A stretch of 57,624 nt of DNA from UBA8752 sp964223495 (GCA_964223495.1 CAXQGL010000042.1:1-57624), one strand, 5' to 3'. Positions 8,399 through 17,623 are shown, counted from the first letter of the stretch. The notes: a model not told the origin generated them from the sequence alone. Made by a program: numbers and translations.

Positions 8399-9145
8399 TC
8401 AGTCCTTGGCGAGGATGTGGTTCTCGATGGCCATGCTCATGGATGGCGCCTTGGGGTTGGGTGCCGCCACATCGATGCGCAAGGACCGGTTCTCGGCTGC
8501 CTGACGCGTGGTGGGGCCGAATACCGCAATGCGGGTTTCACCCTGTTCGAAATCCGGGAAATTCTTGTAGAGACTCTCGATGCCGGAAGGTGAGAAAAAC
8601 ACCAGCATGTCGTATTTCACCTCGGACAGGTCGGACAGATCACTGCAGACAGTCTTGTACATGACCGCCTTCGTGTAATCGATGCCTGCCTTGTCCAACT
8701 CGCTGGGGATACTCGGCTTCAGGATGTCCGCACACGGCAACAGGAACTTCTCCTTCTTGTGCTTCTTGATCGCATCCATGAGCTCCGAGAATCGCAATTG
8801 GCCATGGAAGATCTTGCGCTTCCGGTAAACAATGTACTTCTGCAAATAGTGCGCTGTGGACTCGCTGATGCAGAAGTATTTGGTGCTGTCAGGCACTTCA
8901 TACCTCAATTCGCTCGCCATCCGGAAATAATGATCCACAGCATTGCGAGAAGTGAAGATGATGCAGTTGTGTGCTGCCAGATCAACCCTGTCCTGCCGGA
9001 AAGTTTGGCCTTCCACGCCTTCAACGTGGATGAAACTCCGGAAGTCGATTTTGAGCTTGTGCTTGTCCGCCAGGTCGAAATACGGCGATTTCTCCGCAGC
9101 GGGTTTGGGTTGCGAAATCAGAATGGTCTTGACCTTCTTGCCCAT
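8399..9145 (-). CDS. hemD: Uroporphyrinogen-III synthase
   Basis: A 248-residue enzyme that cyclises hydroxymethylbilane with D-ring inversion in haem synthesis. The sequence is close to the Bacteroidota HemD type: I-L-I-S-Q-P-K-P near the start, K-S-P-Y-F-D-L-A, I-I-F-T-S-R-N-A-V-D-H, K-Y-F-C-I-S-E-S, Y-R-K-R-K-I-F, F-F-S-P-S-G-I and R-I-A-V-F-G-P-T-T. The ATG at 9145 fits the family N-terminus; an ATG at 9157 would add four residues and overlap the upstream stop. The gene follows a DUF4271 membrane protein and precedes rnpA, an order common in the phylum. Confidence 0.93.
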   Translation of the reverse strand: MGKKVKTILISQPKPAAEKSPYFDLADKHKLKIDFRSFIHVEGVEGQTFRQDRVDLAAHNCIIFTSRNAVDHYFRMASELRYEVPDSTKYFCISESTAHYLQKYIVYRKRKIFHGQLRFSELMDAIKKHKKEKFLLPCADILKPSIPSELDKAGIDYTKAVMYKTVCSDLSDLSEVKYDMLVFFSPSGIESLYKNFPDFEQGETRIAVFGPTTRQAAENRSLRIDVAAPNPKAPSMSMAIENHILAKD

Positions 9146-9150
9146 TGAAT

Positions 9151-9855
9151 CTACCATTGCCAGGCGCGATACAAAACCGCTACCGGGAGGAATTCGAGGG
9201 CGCAAAGGTAGAAAAACCCTTCAACCGGTCGATGTCGAAAACGGGATATTCGGGCAAAGGTCCTTCGGTGCCGCACCCCCCATCCGACAGCCCATACCGC
9301 TGCAAACAGCCACATGCCAACCACAGAGGCATCCGGGCCCCACGCGGTGAGGCACAGTCCAATCGGTGCCAGAATCCAGGCAGAAGCCTCCAGAAGGTAG
9401 CGATGCCCGAGTGCCCATTCCCTGCCGTGAATTTCTCCTGCGGAAATGCCCTCCCACAGACGTGCAACACTCCAGCGCATCAGCATCACCACCCACCACA
9501 TCATGAGCAACCTTGAAACAGTCCACGGGTCGGGAACCTCCATGTGTCTTCTGCCTGCCATCCCTGCGAGACCCAGTGCCAATGCCGCTCCCGCCATCGT
9601 ATTCTGCATCCAACCGGAATACCAAGGTGCCGTGAAATCTCCCCGAGACTGCAGCAGCAATCTGTAATCGGTCCAGGCCCACCCCAGGTGGACGAAATAA
9701 CGGGGGCTCCATTGCCGGAACAGGGCGAAGGCCAGTCCCACGATACACCAACCCGACCACCACCATGCGGGGGCGCTCCATTCCATCCAACGGGAGGCTC
9801 CTTCAAACACCTGCCCAAGTTCGCACAACATACCCAGCCCCTGAGGGCAGGGCAC
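9151..9855 (-). CDS. DUF4271-like multi-span membrane protein
   Basis: A 234-residue protein with about six membrane helices. The C-terminal segment R-P-V-E-G-F-F-Y-L-C-A-L-E-F-L-P matches the conserved F-x-I-L-Y-L-C-A-L-E-I-L-P end of DUF4271 proteins. These sit immediately before hemD in many Bacteroidota, as here. An internal ATG at 9831 is an alternative start. There is no enzymatic motif. The function is unknown; the fixed position beside haem synthesis and RNase P genes is conserved but unexplained. Confidence 0.75.
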   Translation of the reverse strand: MPCPQGLGMLCELGQVFEGASRWMEWSAPAWWWSGWCIVGLAFALFRQWSPRYFVHLGWAWTDYRLLLQSRGDFTAPWYSGWMQNTMAGAALALGLAGMAGRRHMEVPDPWTVSRLLMMWWVVMLMRWSVARLWEGISAGEIHGREWALGHRYLLEASAWILAPIGLCLTAWGPDASVVGMWLFAAVWAVGWGVRHRRTFARISRFRHRPVEGFFYLCALEFLPVAVLYRAWQW

Positions 9856-9864
9856 ATCGACTTC

Positions 9865-12225
9865 TCAGGGACTTGTCGTCCATCTTCTGCGCCCACGGCA
9901 TCGGCTTCCAAACCAACGGATGTCCCACAGAAGATGACCGGGAAGGGGCGCGACTCCCCTTTGGCCCCCATTGCTCCATGTCCAGCTTCCCTCCGGAAGT
10001 AGGTCAGTAAGGACCCGGTGCGCGACCAATTCGCCTGAAGGCCAACCCACCACCCTGATTTCCATCGCAGCGACGACATCAGAAAAGGACCAGGCAATAC
10101 CGGGTTGGCCTTCTTCCAAGCCTGTGTCAAACCGAACGGCCTCATCACAGGATGCCGCCCCCACCATGCTTGCCGGCCTCCCCGGCGAGCCGCGGTCCGG
10201 CGCAGGCACCCAATCGCCAAAACCCGATCCGAAGCGCACCCATGCCCATCCGTCAGGAGACCACCACCAGGGCCCTTCAAGAGCACTGCTCCATTCCGCC
10301 TGGTCCAGCACAGCAGTCCCGCTCGAGGGCAATCGGATGCGAAGGCTGCCCGCTTCATCATTCAAAGGAGTCCAGCGGTCCACCGACCAACGCGCGGGAC
10401 CTCTGGAGGGACGTCCCCTACCGACCCACTTGGCACATGTTCCAAAGGCCAGGACCTCCCCGGGCCGCAGTACGAGATTGACCGAACCGTCCACCCAAGT
10501 GTTCCAATCAGAGGGTGCAGGAACGGAGCGGCTTGTCGCCTGCAATCCGGACAGGTTGATGGGTTTTTCGCCACAATTCACGAGTTCAGCAAACTCCACA
10601 CCCCCTTCCTCGGCGTCCCACATGATTTCCGCCAGTCTCAAGCACGGATCGGCATTTCCCACCAGCGAAGGGCACATGGCATGGAGTCCGTTGGTGTGCC
10701 AACCCTCACCTTCCAATCCGATGGCCACCCCTCCGGTTCCTTCGAGGTCCTCCTCCGCACCATCCCACTTCAACCGGAATGACCGTGGCTGATCGGGTAT
10801 TCTGTGCTCCACTACACCGGACTGTGCACCGGACACATTCCATCTTCGGTCGGGCAGATGGGGTGCATAACGGTTCACGTGGATGTCCAGTCCAATCCAA
10901 TGCTCGCTCAGCAGGTCTGCCACGCAGCCATACCCGACGAGGGAGACCGGTTCTTCATCATGTTGCGTCCTGTCTTTGGTGTGCCAGTCCTCGCCGGATT
11001 TTGCCGACCATGCCAACCCGAGCCCAGTGTCCGCAAAAGATGGCGCCTCGTGGTCACAGGGGTGCCAATGGACCTCCAATCCATCATCTGCCCAAGGCGC
11101 ATCCAGTAAAAGGCTGCCACCGGAATTGGTCATGCCCGGCCAATCCTCGAACTCGGATGCCGAAAGCCGCAATGATCCTTGAGGCGGAAGGTGTTCGCTT
11201 CGGCGCAACCTCGCTCCTCCGAAATTCCAGGGGCCAAGATCCACGGTATCCATGCCCGCATTGAACAGGGATAGGGACTCTTCAGGATTGATTGGATCAC
11301 CTGGGATGGGATCGGGCAGCACTCCTACGGCCCGGACATCACCTGACGAGGGAAACCTGTCATGATGGGCTGCGAACATGCGGTCCCGGGCATTGTCAGC
11401 GCAAGTCCTCAGCGGCCCGAGCAACACGGCGACCTCATTGCGGGTAGACGGCAGCTCCAACGGGGCCCGCTCATCCCATCGGAATTCGACCACGGAATCA
11501 GAAGGCCAATGCAGGATTGCAGCCCTGCTTCCGATCCAGCCCTTGGCCTTGCTCACCGACACCGGGTCGAATGTGCTGCCCAGGTACCAGTCCAGTTTTC
11601 CCGGGCCCCGGGATACGATGCGTCCGGGCCGCCTCGATTCCAACAGCTCCGCCAGGCCATCCGGCGATCCAAGAGCATGGCCTGCCCCAGCAACCGTATC
11701 CAGGAACGGTGAGGACCCGGGCGACCATAGATGTTGGTTCACCGAACCACCGCATGCCCGGATGTTGGTGCGCATGAGGGGTTGGCCTCCCCCGCCCAGC
11801 GATTCCTCCGTGTAGGACATGGCGTCCAGCGCCGCACCTTCGACATCTGCAAGGATCACCGTTCCTCCGCCATTGACCAGCGCCGGCCAGGATGCCATGG
11901 GGATGGACAATGCCGCGCCGAAATCGAAATCAAGGCTGTCCGATGCCCTGTGCGCGACGATCAAGGTGCCTGCTGTCAGACAGGTGTCCGGAAGCGGTCG
12001 GAAATGACCATTCCAGGACAATCCAAGGCCTTCGAGGCTGATACAGCTGTCCTGGGCGCCCGTCGAGAGCAGTGCAATGAACTCGGAGCCGGGAGCGCCC
12101 AGGTACGGCGTCGGATCCGGATGGATGGACGATATGACCCACTGGCCCATTGCCGGGGCTGCGCGGAGCATCACCAGCAACAAAACCCCCGAACGAATCG
12201 GATTCGCGGTTGAACAAAGCAACAT
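9865..12225 (-). CDS. Lamin-tail-domain surface protein
   Basis: A 786-residue exported protein from the ATG at 12225, which opens a signal peptide ending near A-P-A-M-G-Q. The mature N-terminus has W-V-I-S-S-I-H-P-D-P-T-P-Y-L and S-E-F-I-A-L-L, the start of a lamin-tail (LTD) domain. A second LTD-like unit is visible around C-L-R-L-A-E-I-M-W-D with V-E-F-A-E-L-V-N. The C-terminus reads like a FlgD-type Ig fold, with a W-T-W-S-N-G-G region and an ending G-R-R-R-W-T-T-S. Such proteins are large extracellular Bacteroidota proteins of unknown role, often tied to surface attachment. A longer start at 12279 would put unrelated residues before the signal peptide. Confidence 0.75.
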   Translation of the reverse strand: MLLCSTANPIRSGVLLLVMLRAAPAMGQWVISSIHPDPTPYLGAPGSEFIALLSTGAQDSCISLEGLGLSWNGHFRPLPDTCLTAGTLIVAHRASDSLDFDFGAALSIPMASWPALVNGGGTVILADVEGAALDAMSYTEESLGGGGQPLMRTNIRACGGSVNQHLWSPGSSPFLDTVAGAGHALGSPDGLAELLESRRPGRIVSRGPGKLDWYLGSTFDPVSVSKAKGWIGSRAAILHWPSDSVVEFRWDERAPLELPSTRNEVAVLLGPLRTCADNARDRMFAAHHDRFPSSGDVRAVGVLPDPIPGDPINPEESLSLFNAGMDTVDLGPWNFGGARLRRSEHLPPQGSLRLSASEFEDWPGMTNSGGSLLLDAPWADDGLEVHWHPCDHEAPSFADTGLGLAWSAKSGEDWHTKDRTQHDEEPVSLVGYGCVADLLSEHWIGLDIHVNRYAPHLPDRRWNVSGAQSGVVEHRIPDQPRSFRLKWDGAEEDLEGTGGVAIGLEGEGWHTNGLHAMCPSLVGNADPCLRLAEIMWDAEEGGVEFAELVNCGEKPINLSGLQATSRSVPAPSDWNTWVDGSVNLVLRPGEVLAFGTCAKWVGRGRPSRGPARWSVDRWTPLNDEAGSLRIRLPSSGTAVLDQAEWSSALEGPWWWSPDGWAWVRFGSGFGDWVPAPDRGSPGRPASMVGAASCDEAVRFDTGLEEGQPGIAWSFSDVVAAMEIRVVGWPSGELVAHRVLTDLLPEGSWTWSNGGQRGVAPLPGHLLWDIRWFGSRCRGRRRWTTSP

Positions 12226-12336
12226 GTTGCAACCTCTTAACTTCGCGGCGCCCTCAGGTTTGCACATGCAAACCCGCACGGGACGTCCACAAGCAACAAG
12301 CGCACTTCGTCACAGTTCGACCCCAATTCCATCGCC

Positions 12337-13350
12337 ATGTCACCTTCTCCCCACGGACGCACAGTTGCCGTTGTTGGCGCCACCGGCCTCGTAGGACGCA
12401 CCATGCTCGCCGGTCTGGCGGCGAGGAAGTTTCCCATCAAGGAATTGTTGCCGGTAGCGAGCAGCAGATCCGTGGGCAGCAATGTCGAATTCAAGGGGGA
12501 GCACATCCCCGTGATCAGCGTGGAAGAAGCCATCGAGCGGAAACCGGACATCGCCTTGTTCAGCGCCGGCGGCAGCGTCAGTCTCGAATGGGCCAAGGCA
12601 TTCACCTCGGTGGGTACGACCGTCATCGACAACAGCTCGGCCTGGCGCATGGACCCCGCTGTGCCTCTCGTGGTGCCGGAGGTCAACGCCGACGCCATCG
12701 GTGACGACCTGCTGATTGCCAACCCCAATTGCTCGACCATCCAGTTGGTCATGGCGCTGAAGCCCCTGCACGATCGTTTCCTCATCCGGCGGGCCATCGT
12801 GAGCACGTACCAGAGCGTCACGGGAACTGGGCAAGCAGGCATCGACCAGCTCGAAGGAGAGCGGTCGGGAGATGAAGCCACAAGGGTGTACCCCCACCCC
12901 ATCGACCGGAATTGCTTGCCACATTGTGACGTATTCCTGGAAAATGACTTTACCAAGGAGGAGATGAAGCTCCACCATGAGACCAAGAAAATCCTGGGAG
13001 ACGAGGACGTACAGGTCAGTGCCACCGCAGTACGCGTGCCCGTTGTGGGTGGACATTCCGAGAGCATTTACCTCGAAATGGAACGTTCCTTCAGCGTGCC
13101 GGATGTGAAAGAGGCGCTCCAGCTCATGCCCGGTCTGATCATCCAGGACGACCCGATGGCGGATGTCTACCCGATGCCGGTCAATTCCGCCGACAAGGAT
13201 GAAGTCTTCGTGGGCAGAATCCGACGGGATCTCAGTGAGGAGCAGGGCCTGCACATGTGGGTGGTTTCCGACAATTTGAGAAAGGGGGCCGCCACCAATG
13301 CCATCCAAATCGCGGAATACCTTCAGAAATCCGGTAGATTCAGGAAGTGA
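12337..13350 (+). CDS. asd: Aspartate-semialdehyde dehydrogenase
   Basis: A 337-residue NADP-dependent enzyme making aspartate semialdehyde for lysine, diaminopimelate, threonine and methionine synthesis. It has the Rossmann motif V-V-G-A-T-G-L-V-G at 12-20, the substrate motif F-S-A-G-G-S, and the catalytic Cys132 in I-A-N-P-N-C-S-T-I-Q. The S-T-Y-Q-S-V-T-G-T-G segment is also intact. Length is normal. Its TGA overlaps the GTG start of the next gene by 4 bases (GTGA), so the Kunitz-domain gene is probably translated from the same message. Confidence 0.97.
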   Translation: MSPSPHGRTVAVVGATGLVGRTMLAGLAARKFPIKELLPVASSRSVGSNVEFKGEHIPVISVEEAIERKPDIALFSAGGSVSLEWAKAFTSVGTTVIDNSSAWRMDPAVPLVVPEVNADAIGDDLLIANPNCSTIQLVMALKPLHDRFLIRRAIVSTYQSVTGTGQAGIDQLEGERSGDEATRVYPHPIDRNCLPHCDVFLENDFTKEEMKLHHETKKILGDEDVQVSATAVRVPVVGGHSESIYLEMERSFSVPDVKEALQLMPGLIIQDDPMADVYPMPVNSADKDEVFVGRIRRDLSEEQGLHMWVVSDNLRKGAATNAIQIAEYLQKSGRFRK

Positions 13351-14099
13351 AACTCCATCTTACCTACTTCTGCAGTCTACTCTTGGCTTGGACCAGCCAA
13401 GGATTTGCCCAGGTTGACCCTTGTACCCAGTTGCCTGACCCGGGACCTTGCGAAGCCGCCATTCCCGCTTGGTATTTCGACCTCGATTGGGGTCAATGCA
13501 CCCAGTTTCTCTGGGGCGGTTGTGAGGGTAACGTTCCCTTCGAAACCCTGGAGGATTGCTTGGATAGCGAATGTCCGCAGGAAGGTCTTCTCGAAGGCCT
13601 TTGCGACTCCATCGCCATCTCTGTGGTGGCCGTAGGGGAAGGGTCGGATGGCCAGATCGACATCGAGGTGGATCCGAACTACGTCACGCCCTATTGGTTC
13701 GCCTATGCAGGATTCGCCCTGTTCGATGTGGATGGCAGCATGGTCGCCACCGAAATTGGGGAAACCGCACCCAACTTCTACGGCTTTGGCGGCGACGAAG
13801 TTCCCCACATCCGGCACCTCGAGTATGTCGACGGCGTGGACCTCAGCACTTGGGTGCCTCCTTTCGAATTGGAGCTCAGGCTCATTGAAGGATGGTTGGC
13901 CGGCGGTGGATCCACCCGGTGCACGTGGACGTGGTATGAATTCGGAAACGTGAACGCATTGGGCGAACTGGAGGAGATAGCGGACCCCGGCACTTGGGCC
14001 AGCTACGATCTGCTGGGGCGTCCAACCCACCCCATGCCGGGCCAGCTGCTCATACAGCGCAGCCCTGACGGTCTTGTGAGGAAGGTGTTCAGCGAATGA
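13347..14099 (+). CDS. Secreted protein with an N-terminal Kunitz/BPTI-like domain
   Basis: A 250-residue protein starting with GTG in a GTGA overlap with asd. A signal peptide ends near residue 21 (Q-G-F-A-Q). Cysteines at 26, 35, 51, 59, 71 and 76 follow the BPTI order C-x8-C-x15-C-x7-C, then x11-C-x4-C where BPTI has x12 and x3. The W-Y-F-D, F-L-W-G-G-C and E-D-C signatures match Kunitz domains. The P1 position after the second Cys is Glu36, not the Lys or Arg of trypsin inhibitors. The remaining 170 residues have two more Cys and end in a D-L-L-G-R-P-x-H-P-M-P-G-Q-L segment resembling the tail of a T9SS type A sorting domain. Protease inhibition is possible but unproven. The stop overlaps convergent metG by 11 bases. 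Confidence 0.75.
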   Translation: MKLHLTYFCSLLLAWTSQGFAQVDPCTQLPDPGPCEAAIPAWYFDLDWGQCTQFLWGGCEGNVPFETLEDCLDSECPQEGLLEGLCDSIAISVVAVGEGSDGQIDIEVDPNYVTPYWFAYAGFALFDVDGSMVATEIGETAPNFYGFGGDEVPHIRHLEYVDGVDLSTWVPPFELELRLIEGWLAGGGSTRCTWTWYEFGNVNALGELEEIADPGTWASYDLLGRPTHPMPGQLLIQRSPDGLVRKVFSE

Positions 14100-16152
14100 C
14101 GTCGCCTGCTTCCGCTCCTTCTTCCGGAGTGACAAAGCGCAGGCCTCCATCCTCCGTGGTCGCCATCAGGACCATCCCTTGGGAGACAACACCCCGGATC
14201 TTGCGGGGTGCCAGGTTGGCCAACAGGACCACTTTTCGGCCGACCACCTCTTCCGGACTGAAATGCTCGGCAATACCGCTGACCACGGTGCGTTCGTCGT
14301 ATCCCGTGCGCACGGTCAGCTGAAGCAATTTGTCCGCTCCCTTGACCTTTTCGGCAGCCAAGATTTCCGCCACCCGGAGATCCATCGTCTGGAAGTCGTC
14401 AAATGTGGTCTGGGCCTTTTCGGCATCCACATCGCGGAGTCCCGCCTGGTCGGGCCCCAGTTTTGCCTGTTGTTCCTGCACTTGCTCGTCGGTAATCTTC
14501 TCGAATAGAATGGGCAATTCGCCCAGTGGTTGGCCCTCGGCCACCAGCGCGCCGCCGGCAGCATCCCAGGGAAGCTTGGATGTTCCCAAGGCCGACGCCA
14601 GCCGTTCGGCCGTGCGCGGCAGGAAAGGGGACAGGACGATGGCCGCATTGGCCGTCACCTGCAGTGCGAGGTGCAGAATGTCCGCCGCCCGCGAAGGGTC
14701 CGTCTTGACCACTTTCCAGGGCTCCTCCTCGGTGAGGTATTTGTTGCCGGCCCTGACCAATCCCATCGCGTGCTGCAGGGCATCCCGGAACCGGTAGCGC
14801 TCGATGGCGTTCCCTACTGCATCCGGTGTCGCAGCAATCAAATCGAGCAGGGTCTGATCGACTTCCGTCCAATCGCCCGAAGCACCGGGCACCTTTCCTC
14901 CGTGGAATTTTCCGGTGAGCACGAAAACGCGGTTGACGAAGTTGCCCAGCACGTCGGCCAGTTCGTTGTTGACCCTGGACTGGAAATCCTGCCACGTGAA
15001 CTCCGCATCCTTCTGCTCGGGCATGATGGACGCGAGGACGTACCTCATCTCGTCGCTGCGCCCCGGAAAATCCGCGATGTACTCCTTGGCCCAGACCGCC
15101 CAGTTCCGGGAGGTGGAAATCTTGTCCCCCTCGAGGTTCATGAACTCATTCGCGGGCACGTTGTGCGGCAGGATGTAGCCTCCGTGCTCCTTCAGCAGGA
15201 TGGGGAAAATGATGCAATGGAAGACGATGTTGTCCTTGCCGATGAAGTGGACCAACTGCGTGTCTTCATCCATCCAGTAGGGCTTCCAGTCCACACCCTC
15301 GCGCTCCGCCCAATTCCTCGTGGCCGTGATGTAGCCCAAAGGCGCATCCAGCCACACGTACAGCACCTTGCCCTCGGCACCCTCCACCGGCACGGGTACG
15401 CCCCAATCGAGGTCCCGCGTCATGGCACGGCTCTGCAGCCCGCCGTCGATCCAGCTCCTGCATTGACCCAGAACGTGCGCCTTCCAGCCTTTCGGGTCGT
15501 GGTGTTCCTTCCCTTCCAGTATGCCCTTGTCAAGGTATTCCCGCAGCCAATCCTCATGCCGGTCCATCGGCAGGTACCACAGCGTCGTATCCCGCCGCTC
15601 GGGAGCGGCACCGCTGAGGGTGCTCCTCGGATTCACCAGTTCATCCGGGGACAAGGCCGTACCACAGGACTCACACTGATCTCCATAGGCTCCATCGTGG
15701 CCGCATTTGGGGCATGTCCCCTGAATGTACCTGTCCGCAAGGAATTGGCCCTCCACAGGATCATAGAACTGCTGCCGGGTTTCTTCAGTGAAGGCCCCTT
15801 TCTCGAGCAGATCGAGAAAGAACGCTTGGGCGAAGGCGTGATGCTCCGCACTCGAAGTCCGATCATAATGGTCGAAGTCGATGTCGAGGCCGCGGAAGGC
15901 CTCTTGCATCTCCTCGTGGTACAAGTCCACGATGGCCCTCGGTGTCGTCCCTTCTTTCCGGGCGCGTAGGGTGATGGCTGCCCCATGCTCATCGGATCCG
16001 CATACCCACACCACATCCCGCTTCCTCGCCCGGAGATATCGCACGAACAGGTCCGCGGGCAGATAAGCCCCGGCAATGTGGCCGATGTGGATGGGGCCAT
16101 TGGCGTAAGGCAGTGCCGAGGTGACCAGGGTGCGCTTGGGCGTTGCGGACAT
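14089..16152 (-). CDS. metG: Methionyl-tRNA synthetase
   Basis: A 687-residue cytoplasmic class I synthetase that charges tRNA-Met. The HIGH motif is at residues 22-25, a single Zn knuckle uses Cys147, Cys150, Cys160 and Cys163, and the KMSKS loop reads K-I-S-T-S. An EMAP/Trbp111-type tRNA-binding domain forms the last 100 or so residues, with the family block around M-D-L-R-V-A-E-I. The ATG at 16152 is right for the family. An open frame extends upstream of it to 16716 but looks like chance. A TACCTTCG promoter motif ends only 4 bases before the ATG. Confidence 0.97.
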   Translation of the reverse strand: MSATPKRTLVTSALPYANGPIHIGHIAGAYLPADLFVRYLRARKRDVVWVCGSDEHGAAITLRARKEGTTPRAIVDLYHEEMQEAFRGLDIDFDHYDRTSSAEHHAFAQAFFLDLLEKGAFTEETRQQFYDPVEGQFLADRYIQGTCPKCGHDGAYGDQCESCGTALSPDELVNPRSTLSGAAPERRDTTLWYLPMDRHEDWLREYLDKGILEGKEHHDPKGWKAHVLGQCRSWIDGGLQSRAMTRDLDWGVPVPVEGAEGKVLYVWLDAPLGYITATRNWAEREGVDWKPYWMDEDTQLVHFIGKDNIVFHCIIFPILLKEHGGYILPHNVPANEFMNLEGDKISTSRNWAVWAKEYIADFPGRSDEMRYVLASIMPEQKDAEFTWQDFQSRVNNELADVLGNFVNRVFVLTGKFHGGKVPGASGDWTEVDQTLLDLIAATPDAVGNAIERYRFRDALQHAMGLVRAGNKYLTEEEPWKVVKTDPSRAADILHLALQVTANAAIVLSPFLPRTAERLASALGTSKLPWDAAGGALVAEGQPLGELPILFEKITDEQVQEQQAKLGPDQAGLRDVDAEKAQTTFDDFQTMDLRVAEILAAEKVKGADKLLQLTVRTGYDERTVVSGIAEHFSPEEVVGRKVVLLANLAPRKIRGVVSQGMVLMATTEDGGLRFVTPEEGAEAGDVIR

Positions 16153-16156
16153 GCCG

Positions 16157-16164
16157 CGAAGGTA
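16157..16164 (-). promoter_or_regulatory. Candidate -7 promoter element of metG (TACCTTCG)
   Basis: Minus-strand TACCTTCG with a 4-base gap to the metG ATG. If the element works at the usual distance, transcription would begin at or next to the start codon, giving a leaderless mRNA. Confidence 0.5.
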
Positions 16165-16221
16165 AATCCAGCCCTTTCCAATTTCCCTCTGGCGCGATAT
16201 TCTACTTACTTGTGAGCCCAA

Positions 16222-17607
16222 ATGCTGTTCGTGTCCTGCCTTCATGCTTCCCGCTTTCTCATGACAGTGGTCCTGATGGTTCCACCGTTCTTGTCCAATG
16301 CCCAGGATCCAACTCAACGGTTCTGGATGGATGGAGGAAATGACACCCTGCAGAACTTGAGGGCATGGCGACCCGCAGAGCCTTTGGATTGGGCGAGACC
16401 TGGATTGCTGGACAGCCTTCTGAATGAGGGTTTCGACAACTTTTCCATCTCTGTGGAGTCTCCCCGGCAGGAGGGCTATTTCAAGTTGGTCCGCTATATC
16501 TCCTCCAATGACAAGGAGGCCCTGTTCGTGGAAGGTGATCTGCGTTTCATCTGCTACGACATGGAGACCCGAGCCAATGCCAGTCAGAGTATCGTTGTGG
16601 GGTACAGCCACGGGGCCCATTTCTACTGGTACGGAGACCAGCTCTGTTTTCAGAACGGGGCGTCGAATTGGCACAGACATGCCAACCGCCATTATCACAG
16701 CCTCGACAATGGACACATCGAGATGCGGGAAACCTCAATCGGACCAAGAGGGATTGAAAATTCCATGGTCTTTTCGGGGGATTCCAGCAGCCATTTCATT
16801 GTTTTCAAAGGGAAGCTGGAAGAATCGACCCAACCTGCGTTGGTCTACCGCCTGGGCCATCAGCGGAGAGACTGGGAATACCTCGGCGCCTTGAATCCAG
16901 GCATCCGCAGGCTGTTCAGCTACTCCCAAATATTCAGCCTGGAAGATTATTGGATCTCCACCTATTCGGGCACGCTGACGGTCATCCGTAAATCCGACCA
17001 GTACATCACACAGGTGCCCTCGACCTTTGCACTTGAGAGGAAGAAGGCCACGGAGGTGGGCCAAGGACTCTACGCCTGGAGGGCGGTTCGCGGAAACAGC
17101 TATACATACTCCTGGGCGAAAGGGACAGTGACCGAGCACATTGATTCCGTGCTGTCCGATGCACAATGGGTGCCGTTGACAGTACCCCACGAGATTCCCG
17201 AAGACGACCAGGGCAAAGCCTCATGGCCTGTGCGGTTGTTCCCTTTGATCTCACTGGTCCTTGCCCTGGCCTTGATCGGAATGAACATCCGGTTGCGAGC
17301 GGCTTCCGCCAATGCGTATCCAGTGATTGACGTAGCACGGGAGCATCATGGTGCTCCTTCAGCTGAACTGAGTATGGTCATCCATCATGGCGGCAGCAAC
17401 ATGTCCACCCAGCGACTCGATGAAGTGCTCGGATTGGACAGCGTCCTTTCGGACGAGACGAAGCGCTCAAAACGCAGCCGGCTCATCCAATTGCTCAATG
17501 CGGAGTCCAATGCGTGGTTCGGCGCACCTGTGATCCACCGCAGCCGATCCGATTCCGACAAGCGGGTGATCGTCTACAGGATTGCATCCTTTGACTCCAA
17601 GGATTGA
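16222..17607 (+). CDS. Unknown single-pass membrane protein with basic, HTH-like cytoplasmic tail
   Basis: A 461-residue protein. A signal peptide covers about residues 1-27 (ending L-S-N-A-Q). Residues 28-330 form an exported region rich in aromatics and His. One membrane helix spans about 335-356, followed by a cytoplasmic tail of about 105 residues. The tail ends with a block around 396-455 with S-T-Q-R-L-D-E-V-L-G-L, S-D-E-T-K-R-S-K-R-S-R-L-I, and D-K-R-V-I-V-Y-R-I. This looks like a compact helical then beta-hairpin domain, possibly a winged helix. Sensor-outside, nucleic-acid-binding-inside is a reasonable inference but no ligand or target is evident. It lies 29 bases before kbl in the same direction. 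Confidence 0.7.
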   Translation: MLFVSCLHASRFLMTVVLMVPPFLSNAQDPTQRFWMDGGNDTLQNLRAWRPAEPLDWARPGLLDSLLNEGFDNFSISVESPRQEGYFKLVRYISSNDKEALFVEGDLRFICYDMETRANASQSIVVGYSHGAHFYWYGDQLCFQNGASNWHRHANRHYHSLDNGHIEMRETSIGPRGIENSMVFSGDSSSHFIVFKGKLEESTQPALVYRLGHQRRDWEYLGALNPGIRRLFSYSQIFSLEDYWISTYSGTLTVIRKSDQYITQVPSTFALERKKATEVGQGLYAWRAVRGNSYTYSWAKGTVTEHIDSVLSDAQWVPLTVPHEIPEDDQGKASWPVRLFPLISLVLALALIGMNIRLRAASANAYPVIDVAREHHGAPSAELSMVIHHGGSNMSTQRLDEVLGLDSVLSDETKRSKRSRLIQLLNAESNAWFGAPVIHRSRSDSDKRVIVYRIASFDSKD

Positions 17608-17623
17608 CGGATGTCGCACGGAC

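Noticed and set aside
9865..9960. Possible frameshift at the C-terminus of the lamin-tail protein
   Set aside because: The ending R-W-F-G-S then G-R-R-R-W-T-T-S reads naturally as the last strands of an Ig-like domain, so no frameshift is needed.
16153..16716. 188-residue N-terminal extension of metG
   Set aside because: The extension overlaps the start of the divergent gene, is not like MetRS, and the ATG at 16152 has a promoter motif 4 bases away.
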